Positions 57,919 through 64,000 of a stretch of DNA of 64,000 nucleotides are shown here, piece by piece (position 1 is the first letter of the stretch; each line of letters starts with the position of its first letter). Made by a program: the position numbers and the translations under genes. The notes under the pieces were generated by a model, which saw only the letters and a list, made by a program, of their open reading frames with translations, did no database searches and had not been told where the DNA came from. Source of the stretch: Orientallactaga sibirica (taxonomy: Eukaryota; Chordata; Mammalia; Rodentia; Dipodidae); contig JAEOAD010000015.1 in assembly GCA_036365145.1 (NCBI GenBank), positions 12,827,501 through 12,891,500 of the forward strand. The letters run 5' to 3'.

Positions 57919-58075
57919 GAGCATCTGTCTTTGTTGAACCTGTTTCATTCCTTGTAAGATGCTCGGCAGCATCTCTTGCCTCTCCCCTTTGAAGGCTAGC
58001 ACACTTCTAATCATGAAAACCAGCTTGTCTCTAGAGATTGCCAAATGTCCTCTGAGGTCAGAATCACACTGGCTT
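57919..58075 (-). mobile_element. MER20-like hAT DNA transposon
   Basis: 'ttgtaagatgctcggcagca tctcttgcctctcccc' and 'ctctagagattgccaaatgt cctctgaggtcagaatcac' match inverted MER20 (tgtaggatgtttagcagcatccctggcctctaccc ... cagacattgccaaatgtcccctgggg). Ends eroded. Confidence 0.75.
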
Positions 58076-58397
58076 CTGTGGTCCAGGAAGCACTCCAGGC
58101 CCATGAGGATCATACACTCTAGCTCCCCATATTTCTGATTTGTCCCATACAGTTACCTGTGAAGCTTACTAGTCATATTGTAGGTCTGGAGGGAGATGTT
58201 TTGGTAGAGGTGGGAGAATGGTTCAATCTGTATGCAAGCTGGTTGAACAATGCTAGAAGCAAGAGCATCAAGCCATTCTTAAAGATGGGAGACTCTTGTT
58301 TCCTGGGTTCCATGCAATAAACACAATGTTAGCCTAAGATGGAATATTATATTAAACTATATCTAGGCTGAATAAATTGATTTAAATATGTATTACA
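58076..58397. other. No recognisable feature
   Basis: Unassigned. Confidence 0.35.
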
Positions 58398-58583
58398 GGA
58401 CTGGAGAAATGGCTTAACAGTTAAGGAGCTTGCCTGCAAAGCCAAAGAACCTAGGTTTGATTCCCCAGGACCCATATAAGCCAGATGCACAAGGTGGTAC
58501 ATGCATTTGGAGTATGTTTACAGTGGCTGCAGGATGTGGCTCACCCATTCTCTTTCTTTCTCTCTCAAATAAATGAAAATAAT
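58398..58583 (+). mobile_element. DIP-like SINE, short type
   Basis: ggactggagaaatggcttaa ... gcttgcctgcaaagccaaag ... AAATAAATGAAAATAA, followed by a short GT tract. Confidence 0.93.
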
Positions 58584-58589
58584 GTGTGT

Positions 58590-59943
58590 GTGTATGTATA
58601 TAATCACATGAATTCCATGTAGAAAGTATAATTTTCCTGTCATGAATGTCATTAATATTATTATGGATTGTTATTTTTGTTTTTCTCCAAAAGAGTCATT
58701 GCAGTATCCCCTATAGTGCATGTAACCAGCATCCTGCAGACTACTCAATTTAAACCATTAAGACAAAAACATGTAATATTTACTTTATGTACATCATTTT
58801 CCTTTCATCTTTTTTACACTTTCTTGAGCTTATCTCACTCTGCCAAGGAGATATTTATCAGCCCTTAGAGAAAAATTTTTAAGTGAAAGGAAGAAGCGAC
58901 TTTGTTTTTATGTGGTAAAGTTCCATCTTTAGCTTATGGCGAGCTAAGTCAGAGTGACATGGTGCCTTTCAAAAGAAGCCTAAGCCTGACTGGCCTGGAA
59001 AGAGAAGGGGAGGAAAGCTGTCTTTTCCAGACAGTAGCTAGTGGACAAGAAAGAAGGCCAAAGGAGAGCCCAGTGGTGTAGCCTGGGTGTCTCCCGAGGG
59101 AAGGCAGAGATGTGCAGGAGGCCTGGCCACCTGTAAGGGCCTGGGTCAGAAGAAAGTTCAGTGTTAGCCTGGAGGCTTCAGGCAAACAGTCTGGACCCAC
59201 ATCCAGGAGAGTAGAGGGCCAATAGCATAACTCATGGCTCTCCTGTTAACACATATGGAGACATGTGTCTACCTGAGGTCACAAAACAATGACCTTCCTC
59301 CAAAAACCCAGCTGTCAGCTTACAAAGAAAAAGAGGAAGTGAAAGACAGCCAACGGCTGGTAGTGAATTTGGATCATTCACCAGAGGTAGCATTTTAAGA
59401 GTCATTTTAATATGGGAATGGGTTGAATTGAACAGATAGGCATGCCAAAGCAGGGAAATAAGTTGTCAAGGAAGGATGATGCTAAGGCTTCTTTCATTTT
59501 AAATTGATAAATCCAAGTATGTTTATGACTTGTGATTATTGAAATCATTAAATGCTTTTTATCTATTTATTAAAATGTTTATTAATGGTGACAAAGCTTA
59601 CTGCAGATCTGTAATATACTGATCTATATATGATTTATGTGCCATTATTGAATGATGTCATATTTTAATGCTTACTTTTTACAGTGGTATGATTTTTGTT
59701 GGAAGTGATGCTGTGTTCCAATTACAGAAACAATGTAATGATTTCCTTTAATAAGTCTTCTTTCAAAATTATTTTATTCAAAACCAAGAAATAAGAGTGT
59801 AAGTAAATAGCAGAAGTATCAGAAATGATGGCATCAGTGTCTGCAGTGATGGTACAACGCAGGTGATAGGAATGCACAAATGGGGCACAAGAAACATGCA
59901 AGCATCTTCTACCTTACCATCACTACAAGCGGGTCCAAGGAAT
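58590..59943. other. Repeat-poor stretch
   Basis: About 1.35 kb. 58,930-59,215 is GC-richer than its surroundings. An 83-codon antisense frame (58,949-59,200) has no recognisable domain. Confidence 0.4.
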
Positions 59944-60072
59944 TAAGTATGGTGGTACATATCTGTGATCACAGCATTGGCAAGATAGAGGTAGGAGGAT
60001 CTTGAGTTCAAAGCCAGGCTGTGATACATAGGAAGACATTGTCTCAAACAAACAAACAAAAAAAAAAAACAA
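59944..60072 (+). mobile_element. B1 SINE, old
   Basis: Sense B1 ('aagtatggtggtacatatct', 'gaggtaggaggatcttgagt', 'aagacattgtctcaaacaaa') with a (CAAA)n/A tail. Diverged and slightly short. Confidence 0.9.
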
Positions 60073-60104
60073 CAATTGAATAATGAAATACTGAGAAGCA
60101 TGAA

Positions 60105-60270
60105 TCTGTTGAGTTCACATTATGTGATGGTCCTTCTCATATGCCACTCCAATTTAATTCTCACTGCAGCTTCATGTTTTAAATGAATATTTCAAAGGGC
60201 TGAGAGTTATTCCATTGATCCAAATTCATGCCACTAGTTCAAATCTGAAACTTGAACCCTATCTTAAAAG
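60105..60270 (+). mobile_element. MIR-like fragment
   Basis: 'cacattatgtgatggtcctt ... ccaatttaattctcactgca gcttcatg ... ttgaaccctatctt' follows the sense MIR spacing (tttaatcctcacaacaaccc ... tcgaacccaggtct). Weak. Confidence 0.4.
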
Positions 60271-61589
60271 CTGACCTAAGTCTAATTGAAGAGTTTCAAT
60301 TCTACACAGAAGTTCCTTTTTAAAATATCACAAAAGGACATTCGGTACCAGGCCCATCTCCTTTTAGGTTTTTCAAACAGTAACTGAACATGCTTCCATG
60401 CAGCATGGGAGGAAAAAGAAGATTCCCTTAGATGATGAATGAAGGAGAGAGTTAAGAGGCTTAGACCTTTAACCCTGCCACGGATTTCCGAGCAAATCCA
60501 TTGACGAAGAGTATTAACTGTTGACTATTGTCAACTATTGTGGTCATCTTTGTGGCTTAACTGGCAGCCTGTCGTGGAGAGATTTAGTAACAGTGTTTCT
60601 GAGCTTGTATTTCATTGGAAAATTTCAACCCACTTTTCTGGAGGCCTTCCAGAATTTCAACAGAAATCCAGTTTAAAGACTGTTCAGGGCACTGGTTTTC
60701 CTAGCAAATACTTCCCTCTCATGGCCACTTTCAGTCATTGCATGCGCCCTGTGTTCATTTCTTTACCACAAAACTCTGCAGCAGTTTGGGGCAAACTGTT
60801 CCTCCCTCTTCTCCTCCTAGTCACTTGCTCTGTGGGCCACCCAGCCAATTACTTCTGAACATACCCATGTGCTTTCTGGGCTACCTTGTGTTCAGGGCTT
60901 CACAAGGCATATAGCTGTTCCCAAAAGTCACCGTCATTTGAATTACAGGTGGTATCTTCTGCAATGTGACTGGACCTCGCTGGCATCCTTCATTCCTGGA
61001 CAGCTGCAAGCAAGGAAGCTAATTTCAAAGCACCTGGCTTGCTTTCTGATTCATGCACAATGCTCATTTTTCATAAACAGAGTATAAAGTTCTTCACTTG
61101 TTATAAACAGAGATTGAAATTCATAGTGCTTATTCTTCTTTTTAATACATAACCCAGGCCCAGACAGAATGGAGATAGAATAACTATTTGATTAAGTAAC
61201 TTTCTTATGTTTTGAAGACTGTGAGAATGATAAGAGAAAGAAAATAGCTTAACTCAAGTAGGTAAGCTTCTCGTGTTTCTTTTGGAAACCATTCTCACCA
61301 GGAATCAAATGAGTGAGGAGACATTGCCCTCCTCTGAATGTCAAGCCCTCTACAGAATGCACCTGAGCTACATCAGTCCATTAACCACAGCCCCAGGGAA
61401 CCTGGTGGCTTGTTTCCCAAACAAGTTCTACTTGTGTATACTCAGCTCCACTTCTTCTCCCTCTCTCTTTCTCTCTCACTCTCTCTGAACCACTTCATTT
61501 TCCAAACACGCATTCATCCCTCAACATTCAGCTAGCATGCTTATGAATCTGAAAAACTGCTCCTATTCCTTTTATAATGCACATGTGTG
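60271..61589. other. Repeat-poor stretch
   Basis: About 1.3 kb without a recognisable element. A 106-codon frame (60,538-60,858, +) lacks any domain I can name and is not supported as a gene. A short CT tract lies near 61,455-61,485. Confidence 0.4.
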
Positions 61590-61835
61590 CTTTTCCATGT
61601 GTGTGCAGGTACTTGTATGAATGTGTGTGTATGCACATGGATGTGTGCATATGTGGATAAACCTCAGGTGTCATACTTGGAAGGATCATTAGCCTTTTGT
61701 GTTTTGAGACAGGGTACCGTATTGGCCTGGAGCTCACCAATTAAGCTAAATTTTCTGGCCATTGAGTCCTGGGGATCATCTTGTCTCCACTTGCCCAGCA
61801 CTGGGATTTCAGGCTCATCTCACCACAACAAGCCT
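61590..61835 (-). mobile_element. B4 SINE, left part (split by a SINE)
   Basis: Antisense B4: TG-rich tract, 'gagacagggtaccgtattgg cctggagctcaccaattaag', 'cactgggatttcaggctcat ctcacc'. Stops at a DIP-like tail. Confidence 0.85.
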
Positions 61836-62035
61836 TTTAAAATATTTTCATTTATTTATTTGCAAGGGGAGAGAGAAAATGAGAATAGACATATGAGATA
61901 CTCTAGCCACTGCAAACAAACTCCAGACACATGTGCTACCTTATGAATCTGGCTTCCATGGGACCTGGGGAATCGAACCTGGGTCCTTTGGCTTTGCTGA
62001 AAAGTACCTTAACCACTAAGCCATCTTTCCAGCCC
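61836..62035 (-). mobile_element. DIP-like SINE inside B4
   Basis: Antisense short-type copy (tttatttatttgcaagggga ... ccatctttccagccc). Confidence 0.95.
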
Positions 62036-62114
62036 TATGACCAGCATTATTATCTTGGGTCCTCATGTTTGCACATCGCATACCTTACTGACTGAGCCAC
62101 AATGCATTCCCTAG
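62036..62114 (-). mobile_element. B4 SINE, right part (split)
   Basis: The ID half resumes: 'tcttgggtcctcatgtttgc acatcgcataccttactgac tgagccac'. With the left part it makes one B4. Confidence 0.83.
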
Positions 62115-62359
62115 TTGCAACTGTCTCTATTTCCTACAGTTGGAGATAGATATATCCCTCTTCTCATTTCTTATCTGTTCTATAATTTTCTTTAGGATAA
62201 TGGACACTAGCATGCCTGCATTAGCTCTGGCTAATGACCTCTCATAATTCTCTGGTAGTAGCTGGTATAGAGAAATGGAAAAACTAGAAAAAGGTCAACA
62301 GTTCTGACTGATGAATAACCTTACTAAACAGTTAATGAGAATACTGGCTGGTCTTAATA

Positions 62360-62550
62360 ATAACATTGCTATAATAATAACATGCTTATACTCACTGTGT
62401 ACCAAGTTATACATGAAACTTTGGCTTATTTTATAGTCCTATAAGCCCACTAAGAAATATTTAAGAGACCTATATATTAAAAAAGAAAACTAAGGCTCAA
62501 AGACGCTAGTAATTATCAGCTAACTGTGGCTTCAGAAATGATGGAACAAG
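62360..62550 (+). mobile_element. MIR SINE
   Basis: 'actcactgtgtaccaagtta ... gaaaactaaggctcaaagac' follows MIR (tactatgtgccaggcac ... gaggaaactgaggctcagag). Confidence 0.65.
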
Positions 62551-62619
62551 CACAGAACACCATATCTTTATTTACCCCACAAGTCACAATGCTGAGGAGC
62601 TAGGCACCACCTTCTCTGG

Positions 62620-62705
62620 TGTCTGCATTGGTTTGCTAAGGCTGCCATCTGTAACAGAGCAGCACAGACTGGTCACTTATTTGTTTCAGGATAAGCAACT
62701 TCTTC
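62620..62705 (-). mobile_element. Short MaLR/MLT-like fragment
   Basis: 'tgcattggtttgctaaggct gccatctgtaacagag' matches the common LTR end (ttggtttgctagggctgccataacaaag). Too short for a subfamily. Confidence 0.4.
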
Positions 62706-62834
62706 AATGACTTTGAGTTAACTGGAGACTCAGTATATACTTATTGCTCATTCATTTAACATAAATAGAGGCCTATTATATGAAGAATTTATGAAATATT
62801 GAAAATACAATCATCAATGAGAAGAGATCTCTGG

Positions 62835-63163
62835 ACTTGTAATTATCTTTGCATTGCTGGAACAAAACACTCAGCCAAAAGCAGCTCATGGGGAAAAAAA
62901 GGTTTATTTTAGCCTATAGTCTCAAGGGGAAATTTAATCACCTTAGGGAGAGGATGGTGAGCAGAGGCTGGGTATCACATGTTATCATAGTAGATGGAAA
63001 ACAGCAGCAGAAGTGAACTGAACTTCAGCAAGGGAGAAACTAGTCTAAAACACCCCAAAACCTACCCTAATCAATACACCTCCTCCAGTAAGACTGCCCT
63101 TCCCAAATTGCCACCATCTAGAGACCAAACATTTGAAACACATGAGGTTGAATAAACCACCAT
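62835..63163 (-). mobile_element. MaLR LTR
   Basis: Antisense LTR: 'taattatctttgcattgctg', 'ggtttattttagcctatagt ctcaagggg', 'ccaaattgccaccatctaga', ending 'gaggttgaataaaccaccat'. About 330 bp, solo. Confidence 0.78.
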
Positions 63164-63752
63164 AGGACTCCAGATTCTTAAGATATAATGGGGGTCACAG
63201 GCCATTGCAAATGGTTCTCTCCGGGAATAATATAAGGTGAGTATTACACTCTTGGGCTTTCTGTAGGCAGTAGCACTTGAGCTGAACTCTCTCTCTTTAA
63301 GGGGAAGATAGACCATACTTTCCTAATATGTGGTCATGTTCTTGGGAAGTGGTTGTATTAGTGCCTGCACTATTAGAAAGCTTAGCATGCAAACAAATGC
63401 ATAATAAGCAGTACTTGATAAATACTGGATTGAATGACCTTCCTGGGTTCAATCTCAAACTTTGTTTCCCTTATTGGATGTATATGAAGGAAGAAAGAAA
63501 CACAAAAAAGAAGTGGTGAACCAGAAAAAAAAAAAGGCCTTTTCAACTGAATAAAGATTGAATAAAAAAAAAAGATTTACAAAATGATTGAAGATCAAAT
63601 AAAAGTGGGTATATGGACATGAATACTATAACGAGGTCAGAACATATGGAACCAGGACCTAATATCTCTCTAAGGCCACTGGCATTTTCAAAAAAAACCT
63701 TAAAATTAGGAAAGCTAAAATCATAAATGAAAACATTGACAAAATAGTCAAT
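63164..63752. other. No recognisable feature
   Basis: Unassigned; a few A runs. Confidence 0.4.
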
Positions 63753-63754
63753 GC

Positions 63755-63894
63755 ATTTTTTTTTTGAGGTAGGTTTCCCTCTAGCCCAGGCTGACCTAGA
63801 ACTCACTCTGTAGTTCCAGACTGGTCTTGAACTCACACTGATCCTCCTACCTCAGCCTCCAAGGTGGTGGAATTAAAGGCATGTGTCACCATGC
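63755..63894 (-). mobile_element. B1 SINE
   Basis: Antisense B1 (ttttgaggtaggtttccctc tagcccaggctgacctagaa ... aattaaaggcatgtgtcacc). Slightly diverged. Confidence 0.93.
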
Positions 63895-64000
63895 ATAGTA
63901 CTAATCTATGCACTTAAAAAAAAAACTCCAGAATATATACATGTATATGCATAGTACAGAGTAGTAAGGTTGAAACCAAATTGAAAATAATTTGTAATAT

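Noticed and set aside
60538..60858. 106-codon frame in repeat-poor DNA
   Set aside because: No recognisable domain or exon signals. Kept only as a note because the region is repeat-poor.

Overview
The window is mammalian nuclear DNA from a rodent. It is AT-rich, CpG-poor and packed with SINE, LINE and LTR debris. I find no exon of a host protein gene, no rRNA, tRNA or structured ncRNA gene, no CpG island and no CRISPR. The longest open frames (169-176 aa) are LINE-1 remnants or antisense shadows of LINE-1. It is best read as intergenic or deep intronic sequence.

The repeats point to the lineage. B1 (7SL-derived), B4 (B1+ID fusion) and ID SINEs are rodent families. The commonest SINE here (about 24 copies) begins like mouse B2 (GGGCTGGAGAGATGGCTTAG) but has a different body and a CT-rich, AATAAA-containing tail. 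That fits the B2-superfamily 'DIP-like' SINEs of jerboas and relatives (Dipodoidea). No canonical murid B2 is present. The lineage is an inference from memory of these families, not a database match.

Layout. 1-13 kb: scattered SINEs, an MLT1 LTR (4.6-5.1 kb), a MIR, B4 and microsatellites. 13.5-16.2 kb: one antisense ancient L1M fragment cut by four SINEs. 17.6-18.7 kb: antisense MaLR LTR with part of its internal region. 20-25 kb: MIR and L1M traces and SINEs. 25.1-29.8 kb: a nest in which an old antisense L1 3'UTR is split by a younger L1 whose 5' half (endonuclease and reverse transcriptase) is inverted, as in twin priming; it also carries a B1 and is flanked by a DIP-like SINE. 31-34.5 kb: an LTR and two more sense L1 3' ends. 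35-39.7 kb: MaLR LTRs, SINEs and an antisense L1 3' end. 42.1-43.1 kb: a B4 split by an L1 tail. 43.5 kb: a solo MaLR LTR with intact TG...CA ends and a 5-bp target duplication. 44.5-48.7 kb: clustered DIP-like SINEs, a MaLR LTR and a long L2. 49.2-54.8 kb: L1M, a hAT relic, B4, L1 tails, L2 and SINEs. 54.8-64 kb: sparser, with MER5A, MER20, B4, MIRs, a MaLR LTR and the longest repeat-poor stretches (55.05-57.05 and 58.6-59.9 kb).

The most interesting signals are: (i) the long DIP-like subfamily carries CCACAAGGGGGCGC, one base from the CTCF core consensus, so this SINE may have spread CTCF sites; (ii) the L1 3'UTR family has a G-quadruplex-prone tract and a conserved splice-acceptor-like site seen in five copies; (iii) several insertions have readable nesting order and target-site duplications. 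Family names rest on recalled consensus sequences and should be confirmed with RepeatMasker.
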